Part shown: one piece after another, positions 54,463-62,636 of the stretch | Position numbering within the stretch: position 1 is the stretch's first letter | How the letters are laid out: every line of letters begins with the position of its first letter | Source of the DNA: Akkermansia massiliensis | GTDB taxonomy: Bacteria > Verrucomicrobiota > Verrucomicrobiia > Verrucomicrobiales > Akkermansiaceae | NCBI RefSeq assembly: GCF_023516715.1 | Contig: NZ_JAMGSI010000002.1 | Location: 62,001 to 126,000 of the forward strand | Length of the DNA stretch: 64,000 nt | Direction: 5' to 3' | Notes under the pieces: generated by a model | What the model saw: only the letters and a program-made list of their open reading frames with translations | Database searches by the model: none | Told to the model about the DNA's origin: nothing | Made by a program: the position numbers and the translations under genes

Positions 54463-55365
54463 ATGATTGATATGGACTCCAAAATCACCCGCCTGATTGA
54501 ACAGGCCTCCGTCATTGTCGGCGCCCTCCCCTACCTCCAGGCCTACCGGGACAAGACATTCCTCATCAAATTCGGCGGCAGCGCCATGGACGACGCCCGC
54601 CTGGTCAAGAAGCTCATGCGCGACATCGTTCTGCTGGAAGTCCTGGGCTTCAACCCCGTGATCGTCCACGGCGGCGGCAAGGCCATCTCCAAGGCCATGG
54701 CGGAAGCCGGGCTGGAGGCCCGCTTCATCAACGGTCTGCGCGTCACGACGCCGGAAGCCATTTCCATCGTGGAACGCACCCTCTCCGGAACCATCAATCC
54801 CGGCCTCGTCCAGATGTTCCGCGACTACGGAGGCAAGGGCGTAGGCATTCCCGGCACGGAAATCTTCGTGGGGGAACGCATCCAGGAAAAGGACGAACAG
54901 GGCAACCCCGTGGACATCGGTGAAGTAGGCAACGTCATCGGCTGCCTGACAGACCGCATCACGGAAGCGCTGGAACTCCAGATCACCCCCATCGTCTCCC
55001 CCCTGGCGAAAGAGCTGGGCACCCACAAGCCGCTCAACGTGAACGCGGACCTGGCGGCGGCGGCCCTTGCCAAGGAGCTCAAGCCGGTCAAGCTTATCTA
55101 CATTTCCGACGTTCCCGGCATCATGAAGGACCCCGCGGACCCGTCCACCCTCATCAAATCCGTCACGCGCACGGAAGCCCTGGACCTCATTGAAGACGGC
55201 ACCGTTTCCGGCGGCATGATTCCCAAAATCCACTCCGCCATTGACGCCCTGAACGCGGGCGTGCGCAAGGTGCACTTCATTGACGGACGCCTGCCCCACA
55301 CCCTGCTGCTGGAAATCTTCACTCCGGACGGCATCGGTACGGAAGTCATCAGGGAACAGCGCTGA
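54463..55365 (+). CDS. argB: Acetylglutamate kinase
   Basis: 300 residues from ATG 54463 (ATG 54472 also possible). It phosphorylates N-acetylglutamate in arginine synthesis. Motifs are FLIKFGGSAMDD near residue 31, VIVHGGGKAIS near 67, LNVNADLAAAALAKEL near 190 and the closing SGGMIPKIHSAIDAL near 248, all of the amino-acid kinase family. The ORF start at 54403 overlaps corA by four bases, but the extra residues are Pro/Arg-rich and unlike the family. No other arg genes are adjacent. Confidence 0.96.
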   Translation: MIDMDSKITRLIEQASVIVGALPYLQAYRDKTFLIKFGGSAMDDARLVKKLMRDIVLLEVLGFNPVIVHGGGKAISKAMAEAGLEARFINGLRVTTPEAISIVERTLSGTINPGLVQMFRDYGGKGVGIPGTEIFVGERIQEKDEQGNPVDIGEVGNVIGCLTDRITEALELQITPIVSPLAKELGTHKPLNVNADLAAAALAKELKPVKLIYISDVPGIMKDPADPSTLIKSVTRTEALDLIEDGTVSGGMIPKIHSAIDALNAGVRKVHFIDGRLPHTLLLEIFTPDGIGTEVIREQR

Positions 55366-55377
55366 CCACCCGCCGCC

Positions 55378-55743
55378 ATGCGCCTTTTCCTCCTTCTTCC
55401 GGCCCTCTCACTGGCGGCGGCCTCCTGCTCCATGCAGCCCACTCCGTCCAGCCTTTCCGGCTCCTGGACCCAGCCCGTCCCCGGACAGCCGGGGCACGTG
55501 CAGGGAATGCAGCTCCTGCCGGACGGCAGGGCGAGATCCATCAACATGCGCACGCTTCTCTACCGGAGCTGGCAACTGGACGGCAAGCGCCTGACCCTGA
55601 CGGGGAAAAGCATAGGCAACGGGAACTCCTCCCTCTTCACCACAACCTCCACCATTGACAGACTCAGCAGAACCACGCTGATTCTGAACACGGACGGAAA
55701 CCGGGAGGTCTACACCCGCACGCCGGACGCGGCCGGAAGGTAA
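55378..55743 (+). CDS. Small lipoprotein with lipocalin-like character
   Basis: 121 residues starting 12 bases after argB. The lipobox is LAAASC (Cys17). The mature part is short and beta-rich with SGSWTQPVPG, GMQLLPDGRARSIN and WQLDGKRLTLTGKSIGNG, the pattern of small lipocalin-type DUFs that begin with a GxW motif. It probably shares the argB transcript, but a functional link is not implied. No enzyme signature is visible. Confidence 0.75.
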   Translation: MRLFLLLPALSLAAASCSMQPTPSSLSGSWTQPVPGQPGHVQGMQLLPDGRARSINMRTLLYRSWQLDGKRLTLTGKSIGNGNSSLFTTTSTIDRLSRTTLILNTDGNREVYTRTPDAAGR

Positions 55744-55761
55744 GCATCCCGGCGCCTTCCG

Positions 55762-56046
55762 CTATTCATCCTCCAGAAGGGACTTGTTGGCCGCTTTCGC
55801 CAGCTCGCAATTCGGGCATTTGTCAATCAGGCGGTCCATCAGGGCTTCAATGCGGGCGTCCTTCGCCATCAACTGCTCATCCTTCTTCTTGAGCAGGTTC
55901 AGCGTATAATTCACGGCAATCGTCAGAACGCCCAGGCCGCCGATGGCTCCGGCGGAAGATACGGCCGTATCTGCGGAAATATTGCCCAGGATCGTCGTGC
56001 ACCCGCCTATGGAAAACAAGCACTTAGCTATGGAAAAATTCATCAT
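55762..56046 (-). CDS. Small membrane protein of unknown function
   Basis: 94 residues. A hydrophobic N-terminal half (about residues 8-50, Gly/Ala/Ser-rich, probably one or two membrane passes) precedes a charged helix (LLKKKDEQLMAKDARIEALMD) and a CPNC pair near residue 77. The layout, hydrophobic segment plus short coiled coil, is reminiscent of phage holin-like proteins, but nothing else phage-like is nearby, so I make no such claim. It converges on the lipoprotein at 55378 with 18 bases between. Confidence 0.55.
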   Translation of the reverse strand: MMNFSIAKCLFSIGGCTTILGNISADTAVSSAGAIGGLGVLTIAVNYTLNLLKKKDEQLMAKDARIEALMDRLIDKCPNCELAKAANKSLLEDE

Positions 56047-56049
56047 GGG

Positions 56050-56385
56050 TTCCGTCTAGCAAACCGCTTCCCCGTCTGCATCACGCCCAATCCGTCCACA
56101 TCCGCCGCGCGGCACGCCTGGGCGGCACGGCGCGGCAGCCAAATTCCCGCCGGATACACTCGGAGAAAACGCGCTCCCCCTCCCCCGGAAAGGCGCTATT
56201 GCCGGGGAACACGGTCCACCGGACCCGCGCAGGGAGCAAGGCCGCGCGGCGCGGGGAAAATACTTATACCCGTTGCCGCATTTCCTTCTTCGGCTTTGCG
56301 GTGTTTGTGCTAAAGTGGCGCCAATCTGCCCGGTCCGGGGCTCTTACCAATACTTCACTTCATCCAATAGAAAGACACAAACATC
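56050..56385. other. Intergenic region upstream of cbiM
   Basis: About 335 bases of GC-rich DNA with short imperfect inverted repeats. I looked for a cobalamin or nickel/cobalt riboswitch upstream of the metal transporter and did not see a recognisable core. An ORF across 56199-57026 is a shadow of cbiM in another frame. Confidence 0.5.
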
Positions 56386-57432
56386 ATGCATATGGCGGAC
56401 GGCTTCATTTCACCGGCGGTAGGCTGCACCATGTGGGCGGCTTCCGCCGCGATCACGGCGCTCTGCGCGCGCAAGGTCAGGCAGGAAAAGGAAGTGCGGC
56501 TCGTCCCGCTCATGGGCGTTCTGGGAGCCTTCATCTTCGCCTGCCAGATGCTGAACTTCACCATTCCGGGCACCGGGTCCAGCGGCCATCTGGGCGGCGG
56601 CCTCATCCTGGCGGTCCTGCTGGGGCCGTATGCGGGCTTCCTGGTCATGGCGGCCATCCTGGCGGTGCAGGCGCTTTTCTTTGCGGACGGAGGGCTGCTG
56701 GCCCTGGGCTGCAACATCTTCAACATGGGCTTCTTCTCCTGCCTGGTAGCCTACCCCTTCATTTACAGGCCCCTGGCCGGGAAAAACCCCGGCACGGGCC
56801 GAATCACGCTGGCCAGCATCACCGCCGCCGTCATCGGGCTCCAGCTGGGGGCCTTCTCCGTCGTGCTGGAAACGACGGCCTCCGGCATCTCCGCGCTGCC
56901 CTTCGCCCAGTTCGTGGAACTGATGCTTCCCATCCATCTGGCCATCGGCGTGGTGGAAGGACTCGCCACGGCGGCCATCGTCATCTTCATCAGCAAGGCC
57001 CAGCCCTCCCTGCTGCGCCCGGCTGATCTGGAAACCGGCCCCGTCAAAAAAGCCTCCTTCACCGTTCTGGGCATCTTTGCGGTAGCGGCCCTGCTCTGCG
57101 GGGCGGCCCTTTCCTGGTTCGCCTCCGCCTACCCGGACGGCCTGGAATGGTCCGTGGCCGGCGTCACCGGGTCGGAAGAAACCAGCCTGGCGGAGCCTTC
57201 CTCCCTCCACCGCAGCCTGGAATCCGTACAGGCATCCACCGCCATCATGCCGGACTACGCCCTCCCCGCCGCGGAGGAAACAGCCTCCTCCGGAGAGACG
57301 GAGAGAGCCTCCTCCATCGTCAACCCTGAAACCAGCCTGGCCGGCGTGCTGGGGAGCGTCATCATTGCCGCCCTGGTCTTTGCGGCCGGCTTCCTGTTCG
57401 GCAGAAAACCGCACAGCCACTGCCCCCGCTGA
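56386..57432 (+). CDS. Cobalt/nickel ECF transporter substrate-specific component CbiMN fusion
   Basis: 348 residues. The N-terminus begins MHMADGF, matching the CbiM/NikM start in which Met1-His2 bind the metal, and has about six membrane segments (to about 215). A second membrane segment (FTVLGIFAVAALLCGAALSWF) with the PDGLEW motif near residue 250 corresponds to the CbiN/PDGLE part, fused to CbiM here. The C-terminal tail is Ser/Thr/Glu-rich and ends with one more membrane helix. It imports Co2+ (for B12) or Ni2+. Cotranscribed with cbiQ (6 bases) and cbiO (overlap). Confidence 0.9.
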   Translation: MHMADGFISPAVGCTMWAASAAITALCARKVRQEKEVRLVPLMGVLGAFIFACQMLNFTIPGTGSSGHLGGGLILAVLLGPYAGFLVMAAILAVQALFFADGGLLALGCNIFNMGFFSCLVAYPFIYRPLAGKNPGTGRITLASITAAVIGLQLGAFSVVLETTASGISALPFAQFVELMLPIHLAIGVVEGLATAAIVIFISKAQPSLLRPADLETGPVKKASFTVLGIFAVAALLCGAALSWFASAYPDGLEWSVAGVTGSEETSLAEPSSLHRSLESVQASTAIMPDYALPAAEETASSGETERASSIVNPETSLAGVLGSVIIAALVFAAGFLFGRKPHSHCPR

Positions 57433-57438
57433 CCCCCC

Positions 57439-58251
57439 ATGCCCCTGTTCACGGACGCCGCGCGGCAATTCCGCCAGATGGACCGGTTTTCCTGCGGAAA
57501 CACCGGATTCCACCGTCTGGACGCCCGTATTAAAATAGGGGCCTTCCTCGTCTTTCAAATCTGCGTGCTCTCCTGGCCGCCGCAGGAAATCACGGGGCTG
57601 CTGCCCTTCTTCCTGTTCCCGGTCTGCGTCATCCGCATGGCGGGGCTCCCCCTGGGCTACCTGCTGAAGCGCACCCTGTGGCTGCTGCCCGTCGCCGTCA
57701 TGATCGGCCTCTTCAACCCGCTGGTGGACAGGACGCCGGCGGGAGAATGGTTCGGCATTCCCGTCACACAGGGCATCATCTCCTTCATCTCCATCATCCT
57801 GCGGTGCATGCTCACCATCCTGGGAGCCTTCACGCTGCTGGCCTCCACGGGCTTCGCTCCGCTCTGCCGGGGCCTGAGGCAGCTCGGCGCGCCGCGCATC
57901 CTGATCACGCTCCTGGCCTTCCTGTACCGGTACGCCTTCATCCTGATGGATGAATTCCAGAACATGCTGATGGCGTTCCGCTCCCGGAGGGGAGGCTCCG
58001 GTTCCGTCCCCCTTTCCACCTGGGGGGCCATGACCGGCCAGCTCCTGCTGCGCACCTTCGGTCGCGCGGAACGCATTTACCAGGCCGTCCTGTGCCGGGG
58101 AGGGGAAGACCCCGAATTCGTCAGCGCCCCCGGCGTCATCACCATGCGCGGCGTGGCGGGCGGCATTCTCTTCTGCGCCCTCGTCATCCTGTTCCGCTGC
58201 TTTAACGTCACCATGCTGGCGGGCCAGTGCGCCCGCAGCCTCCTCTCATGA
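57439..58251 (+). CDS. ECF transporter transmembrane subunit CbiQ
   Basis: 270 residues with about five membrane segments (for example LLPVAVMIGLFNPLVD, MLTILGAFTLLASTG). The conserved coupling helix region of the T component is present (LITLLAFLYRYAFILMDEFQNM, FRSRRGG, near residues 155-190). It couples the CbiO ATPase to the CbiM substrate protein. It is separated from cbiM by 6 bases, and its stop overlaps the cbiO start in ATGA. Confidence 0.9.
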   Translation: MPLFTDAARQFRQMDRFSCGNTGFHRLDARIKIGAFLVFQICVLSWPPQEITGLLPFFLFPVCVIRMAGLPLGYLLKRTLWLLPVAVMIGLFNPLVDRTPAGEWFGIPVTQGIISFISIILRCMLTILGAFTLLASTGFAPLCRGLRQLGAPRILITLLAFLYRYAFILMDEFQNMLMAFRSRRGGSGSVPLSTWGAMTGQLLLRTFGRAERIYQAVLCRGGEDPEFVSAPGVITMRGVAGGILFCALVILFRCFNVTMLAGQCARSLLS

Positions 58252-59018
58252 GCCACCACCTTGTAGAAACCATCGACCTGTGCTTCAGCTACCCCGATTC
58301 TCCTCCGGCGCTGAACCGCGTCTCCCTGCGCATCACCCACGGGGAATCCGTTGCCGTCGTGGGCGGGAACGGAGCGGGAAAATCCACCCTGCTCCTGCAC
58401 CTCAACGGCCTGCTGGAGCCCTCCTCCGGACAGGTGCGGGTGGGGGACATCCCCGTCACGCCCAAAACCGTCGCCCGCGTCCGGGAAAGCGTGGGAATGG
58501 TATTCCAGCAGGCGGACGACCAGCTTTTCATGCCTACCGTCCGGGAGGACGTGGCCTTCGGCCCGCTCAACATGGGCCTCCCTCCGGAAGAAGTCAGCCG
58601 CCGCGTGCGGCAGGCTCTGCGGGACGTCCATGCGGAAGCCCTGGCGGACAAGATGACCCACCACCTTTCCGGCGGGGAAAAACGCGCCGTCTCCATCGCC
58701 ACCGTCCTCTCCATGACCCCGGACATCCTGGTTCTGGACGAACCCAGCGCGAACCTGGACCCGGCCTCCCGCCGCACCCTCATCAGCCTCCTGCGCCAAT
58801 TCTCCCATACCAAAATCATCGCCACCCATGACCTGGACATGGTCATGGACCTGTGCACCCGCTGCATCGTGATGAAGGATGGATCCATTCTGGCGGACGC
58901 GCCCGTTCCGGACATTTTCGCCGACTGCGCTTTGCTGGAAGAAGCGCGCCTGGAACAACCCCTCAGCTACCGCCTGATGCAGTACGGCAGGGAGAGGGAG
59001 AACTCCGGCCAATTTTAA
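58248..59018 (+). CDS. ECF transporter ATP-binding subunit CbiO
   Basis: 256 residues from ATG 58248, which overlaps the cbiQ stop by four bases. Walker A is GGNGAGKST (near residue 38), the signature LSGGEKRAVSIATVL is near 140 and Walker B is ILVLDEPSANLDP near 160. It powers the CbiM-CbiQ importer from the cytoplasmic side. The stop converges on dinG, and a 6-bp hairpin covers both stop codons (59017-59034). Confidence 0.92.
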   Translation: MSHHLVETIDLCFSYPDSPPALNRVSLRITHGESVAVVGGNGAGKSTLLLHLNGLLEPSSGQVRVGDIPVTPKTVARVRESVGMVFQQADDQLFMPTVREDVAFGPLNMGLPPEEVSRRVRQALRDVHAEALADKMTHHLSGGEKRAVSIATVLSMTPDILVLDEPSANLDPASRRTLISLLRQFSHTKIIATHDLDMVMDLCTRCIVMKDGSILADAPVPDIFADCALLEEARLEQPLSYRLMQYGRERENSGQF

Positions 59019-59034
59019 GGAGGAAAAACTCCTT
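59017..59034. terminator. Hairpin spanning the convergent stops of cbiO and dinG
   Basis: AAGGAG (59017-59022) pairs with CTCCTT (59029-59034) around a six-base A-rich loop. It includes part of the TAA stops of both genes. It may act as a compact bidirectional terminator, though it is short. Confidence 0.4.
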
Positions 59035-61018
59035 ACACAAACTCCAGACGGGCATCCGGCAGGGACTTGATGAACCGCGCCCCGTACCTCTTGGTGGCTA
59101 CGCGGGGGTCCAGGATCACCACCATGCCGGAATCGCTCCTGGTGCGGATCAGCCGCCCCACCCCCTGCCGCAGCTTCAGAATGGCTACGGGCACGGAATA
59201 CTCGTAAAACGGGTTCCCCCCGCGCGCCCTGATGCTCTCAAAGCGGGATTCCACCAGCGGGTGGTCCGGCACCTCAAACGGCAGGCGCGTCACAATAACA
59301 TTGGAAAGGGCCTCTCCGGGCACGTCCACCCCGGTCCAGAAACTGTCCGTGCCGAAGAGCACGCTGTTCACATCCTTCCGGAACGCCTCCAGCATGGCAT
59401 GCCGCTGCATGTCCTGCCCCTGCACGTACAAGGACCATCCCTGTTCTTCACAGAACGGGCGCACCTTTTCCGCCACCTGCACCATCAGCCGGTAGCTGGT
59501 GAACAGCACGAAGGCCCTGCCGCGGGACTCCGCCAGATACCTTTTAATCCATTCCGGCAGCACTTCCGCATACTCCGGCTGGTCCGGCTCCGGCATGGAG
59601 CGGGCCACGATCAGCCTCATCTGCTCCCGGTAATTGAACGGACTGCCTATCTGGAGCTTCCGGACGCTTTCCGCACCCACGCGCCCCGCAAAGTAGCCCA
59701 TGTCCGCATCCCCCGTCCCCAGCGTAGCGGAGGTCAGAATGGCGGAACGCCCGGCGGAAAACAGGCGCTCCCTCAGGATATCGCCCACCTCCACGGGGGC
59801 GGAGCACACGCTCATGTTCCTTCCCTCCGGACCGGACCGCTCCGCCCAGTACACGTGCCCCTCCTCCGTCATGTCCATCAGCACCTTCAGGGAGGCCTGC
59901 GCCTCCTCCATGCGGGCGGCCATGTCCGCCAGTTCATCCTTCACGGCCACGTTTTCCTCCTGCTTCGCGCCCTCCCTCTTCAATTCTCCGATCAATTCCG
60001 CCAGAGGCAGGGAAAGAATGTCCTGGGACCATTCCGGCTGGAGAATGCGGACAATCTTGCCGGAACCCGCAAACCCCAGGTCATCCCGCGCATTCTGGAA
60101 AAACAGGCCTGAAGCGTCAATCACGTCCTGCACCCGCTGGAACAGGGCCGGATTGTTCAGCGGTTTCAGCAGGCCCTTGTGCGTGCGCGGATTGAACATC
60201 CGCAGCAGTTCATAATTGAGATGCGGTTCCGAGAGCTGCACGCCCAGCTGCCGGGCAGCGATGTTCTCAATCATGTGGGCCTCATCCAGAACCACAAAAT
60301 CCCCGGGAAAAACGAACCCCGCCTCCTCGGAATCCTCCGCCTGGGCCATCAGGCCGAAAAACAGGGTATGGTTCAGCACCACCACCTTGGCCTCCAGCAC
60401 CCTCTTGCGGGCCACCTGGTACGGACAGGAGGGGCCGCAATGGCGCATACTGCACGCATGCGGTTCACTGCACACCATGGCCCATACCTTGGGAGACGGA
60501 CGGAACGCCATGTCGCTCAGGGTGCCGTCCTGCGTTCTCAGCGCCCAGTCCTGAATCCGCGTCAGCTCCGCGGCTTCCCCCTGCGTAAACAGGGAATCCA
60601 TCTGGGCCAGCGCGCGCCGCAGGCGGGTATGGCACAGGTAATTCTGCCTGCCTTTCAGCAGGGCGGCGGAAAAATCAATCCCCAGGGCGGCGCGCAGCAG
60701 CGGAATATCCTTGTTGAACAACTGCTCCTGCAAATTGATGGTATGCGTGGAAATGACCGCTTTCCGGTCAAAATCCAGCGCAAACTTCACGGCCGGCAGC
60801 AGATAGCCCAGGGACTTGCCTACGCCCGTTCCGGCCTCCACCAGCAGCGGGGCGTCCACCTGGAGAGCCCTCGCTACGGCCAGGGCCATATTCTGCTGCT
60901 CCGCCCGGTATTCAAAATCCCTGGCGCGGGAGAACAACCCGTCCGGGGCAAATGCCCGGTGGACATAAGCCTCAAAGGCGCTAACGCCTTCCACGTCATC
61001 TGCCCCGGCGCCATTCAT
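59033..61018 (-). CDS. DinG/Rad3-family ATP-dependent helicase
   Basis: 661 residues. The Walker A motif EAGTGVGKS lies near residue 61, DEAH (VVLDEAHMIENIA) near 238, and helicase motif VI (RQGVGRLIRTRSDSG) near 625. Between I and II four cysteines (LCHTRL; MVCSEPHAC, RHCGPSC) fit the Fe-S cluster site of XPD/DinG enzymes. It unwinds DNA 5' to 3' and is commonly linked to repair of R-loops or stalled forks. The exported protein gene 14 bases upstream is on the same strand. Confidence 0.92.
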   Translation of the reverse strand: MNGAGADDVEGVSAFEAYVHRAFAPDGLFSRARDFEYRAEQQNMALAVARALQVDAPLLVEAGTGVGKSLGYLLPAVKFALDFDRKAVISTHTINLQEQLFNKDIPLLRAALGIDFSAALLKGRQNYLCHTRLRRALAQMDSLFTQGEAAELTRIQDWALRTQDGTLSDMAFRPSPKVWAMVCSEPHACSMRHCGPSCPYQVARKRVLEAKVVVLNHTLFFGLMAQAEDSEEAGFVFPGDFVVLDEAHMIENIAARQLGVQLSEPHLNYELLRMFNPRTHKGLLKPLNNPALFQRVQDVIDASGLFFQNARDDLGFAGSGKIVRILQPEWSQDILSLPLAELIGELKREGAKQEENVAVKDELADMAARMEEAQASLKVLMDMTEEGHVYWAERSGPEGRNMSVCSAPVEVGDILRERLFSAGRSAILTSATLGTGDADMGYFAGRVGAESVRKLQIGSPFNYREQMRLIVARSMPEPDQPEYAEVLPEWIKRYLAESRGRAFVLFTSYRLMVQVAEKVRPFCEEQGWSLYVQGQDMQRHAMLEAFRKDVNSVLFGTDSFWTGVDVPGEALSNVIVTRLPFEVPDHPLVESRFESIRARGGNPFYEYSVPVAILKLRQGVGRLIRTRSDSGMVVILDPRVATKRYGARFIKSLPDARLEFV

Positions 61019-61032
61019 ACGGGAACGCTTCC

Positions 61033-61599
61033 CTACTGGCCCACGGGAAGCTGGCGGGAGGAAACCGGCGGCAGATTCACCTTTTCCGGCAGGTCATAGA
61101 ACATGGAGCGCAGGGCATTCGCATTCATCTTGGAAGCATCAATGAACGTCCAGGGCCCCTTGTCCTTCAAATCCTTCACCAGCACCAGAACGCCTGTATT
61201 CTCTATCTTTACAGGCATCCCGTCCGGACGCTTCATGGAAATGACCATCCGCGTGGGGAGCACCACCAGCACCTCGTCTCCATTCTTCACCAGATGTTCC
61301 GCCGTAGGCTGGCCTATTTCATACGTCTCCACCACCATGCCGCGCTCTTTCATCACGGCGGCGGCTCCCTGCATCTTTTCCCTCATGGTCTTCATGAAGG
61401 CGGCCTCCCCTCCCGGGAAGGAAGAAACAAGCTGCTTCTTCATGGGAGCGTACATCTTCTCAATCATCCACATCATGTCCCCCGTTTTCACCGCTCCGGA
61501 AAGCTCCCGGGCGGCCTGGACGGCGCTGTCTCCGTATTCACCGGCCTGGACGGCGCACGCAGCCGCCACCATCACACCTGCAAACAAACTTTTAATCAT
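61033..61599 (-). CDS. Exported protein of unknown function
   Basis: 188 residues from ATG 61599, with a signal peptide (MIKSLFAGVMVAAACAVQA). The mature part is mixed alpha/beta (EKMYAPMKKQLVSSFPGG, VVETYEIGQPTAEH, VLVVLPTRMVISMKRPDG, GVLVLVKDLKDKGPWTFID), a pattern seen in NTF2-like or DUF-type periplasmic proteins. I recognise no specific family. It lies between ispE and dinG on the same strand with short gaps, so it may be in their transcript. Confidence 0.75.
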   Translation of the reverse strand: MIKSLFAGVMVAAACAVQAGEYGDSAVQAARELSGAVKTGDMMWMIEKMYAPMKKQLVSSFPGGEAAFMKTMREKMQGAAAVMKERGMVVETYEIGQPTAEHLVKNGDEVLVVLPTRMVISMKRPDGMPVKIENTGVLVLVKDLKDKGPWTFIDASKMNANALRSMFYDLPEKVNLPPVSSRQLPVGQ

Positions 61600-61662
61600 G
61601 GACGGAGTGTAACGGCATGCATCCCCCGCCGTCAAGGCAAGGCCTCCTGCACAACCATGTTT

Positions 61663-62511
61663 TTACCGGGCGCCCTCCCGCATCACAAGCCCGGACCACA
61701 TCCACAGCGTGGGGTCCAGTTCCCGCGCGGCGTCCTCCATCAACTTGCAGGCCGCTTCTTCATCCTCCGCCACGGCGAACATGGTGGAGCCGGAGCCGGA
61801 CATCATGGCGCCGCGCACGCCGGGCCTCTCCAGCAGCCATCGCTTCATCTCCGCCAGGAACAAATGCTTCTCAAACACGGGCCTTTCCAGATCATTCACC
61901 AGCACATGGCCGTCCACCCGCTGCTCCCCGTACGGTATGCCCGGCAATTCCCGTGAACCCGCCCAGCGGCGGTAGGCGTCCGGCGTGGAAACGCCGAACG
62001 ACGGCTTCAGCAGAACGATCCAGGGGCGCCATTCCCTCCATTCCGGCAGGGGCTCCACCTTTTCCCCGCGTCCGGTGCAGCGGCACGCCATTCCATAAAT
62101 GAAAAATCCCACATCGGAACCGATCTCCCCGGCCAGCTCCGCCAGACGCCTCCGGGACAGGCCGCCGTGTTCCAGCTCATTCAGGGCGGACAGCACGCAC
62201 GCGGCGTCGCTGCTGCCGCCGCCCAGCCCCGCGCCATGGGGCACGTTCTTGACCAGGCGCACATGCCACGGCATGGGCCGTCCCAGCTCCCGCTCCATCA
62301 GCCGCCCCGCCTTCATGACCAGGTTGCTTTCATCCAGCGGAACTCCCGGGGCGTCGCAGCTCATTTCCAGGCCGTCCGCCGGGAAAAACTCCAGCACGTC
62401 GCACAATTCCAGGGGAACCATCACGGTATCCACTTCATGGAAACCGTCCGCCCTCTTACCCAGAACGCGGAGGGAAACGTTCACCTTGCACGGAGCCTTG
62501 CAACTGATCAT
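61663..62511 (-). CDS. ispE: 4-diphosphocytidyl-2-C-methyl-D-erythritol kinase
   Basis: 282 residues from ATG 62511. It phosphorylates CDP-ME in the MEP isoprenoid pathway. GHMP motifs are the N-terminal [39 protein letters not shown] near residue 90, and the C-terminal [17 protein letters not shown] near 240. The ORF extends to 62595 but that stretch is not family-like. It is divergent from the parE-type gene at 62637. Downstream on the same strand lie the exported protein and dinG. Confidence 0.95.
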   Translation of the reverse strand: MISCKAPCKVNVSLRVLGKRADGFHEVDTVMVPLELCDVLEFFPADGLEMSCDAPGVPLDESNLVMKAGRLMERELGRPMPWHVRLVKNVPHGAGLGGGSSDAACVLSALNELEHGGLSRRRLAELAGEIGSDVGFFIYGMACRCTGRGEKVEPLPEWREWRPWIVLLKPSFGVSTPDAYRRWAGSRELPGIPYGEQRVDGHVLVNDLERPVFEKHLFLAEMKRWLLERPGVRGAMMSGSGSTMFAVAEDEEAACKLMEDAARELDPTLWMWSGLVMREGAR

Positions 62512-62588
62512 ACGCCATGGATTCCACCAAGGGACGGCCTCCGGGTCAAGCCCCCATTGGGCGCAAATGGACGGGCACGCATTTTTTC

Positions 62589-62617
62589 TTCGCAAATTCC
62601 GGGGGCTCCGCTATAAT
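62589..62617 (+). promoter_or_regulatory. Putative promoter of the parE-type gene
   Basis: TTCGCA (62589-62594), a 17-base spacer and a perfect TATAAT (62612-62617). Transcription would start near 62624, leaving a leader of about 13 bases before the ATG at 62637. Confidence 0.5.
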
Positions 62618-62636
62618 AGGCGCGACCCCGCTGCAC

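Noticed and set aside
55762-56046. Phage holin
   Set aside because: The layout is suggestive, but there are no lysin, portal, capsid or integrase genes anywhere in the window.
56050-56385. Cobalamin or nickel/cobalt riboswitch upstream of cbiM
   Set aside because: I searched for the conserved core and found none. The region is GC-rich with only short imperfect repeats.
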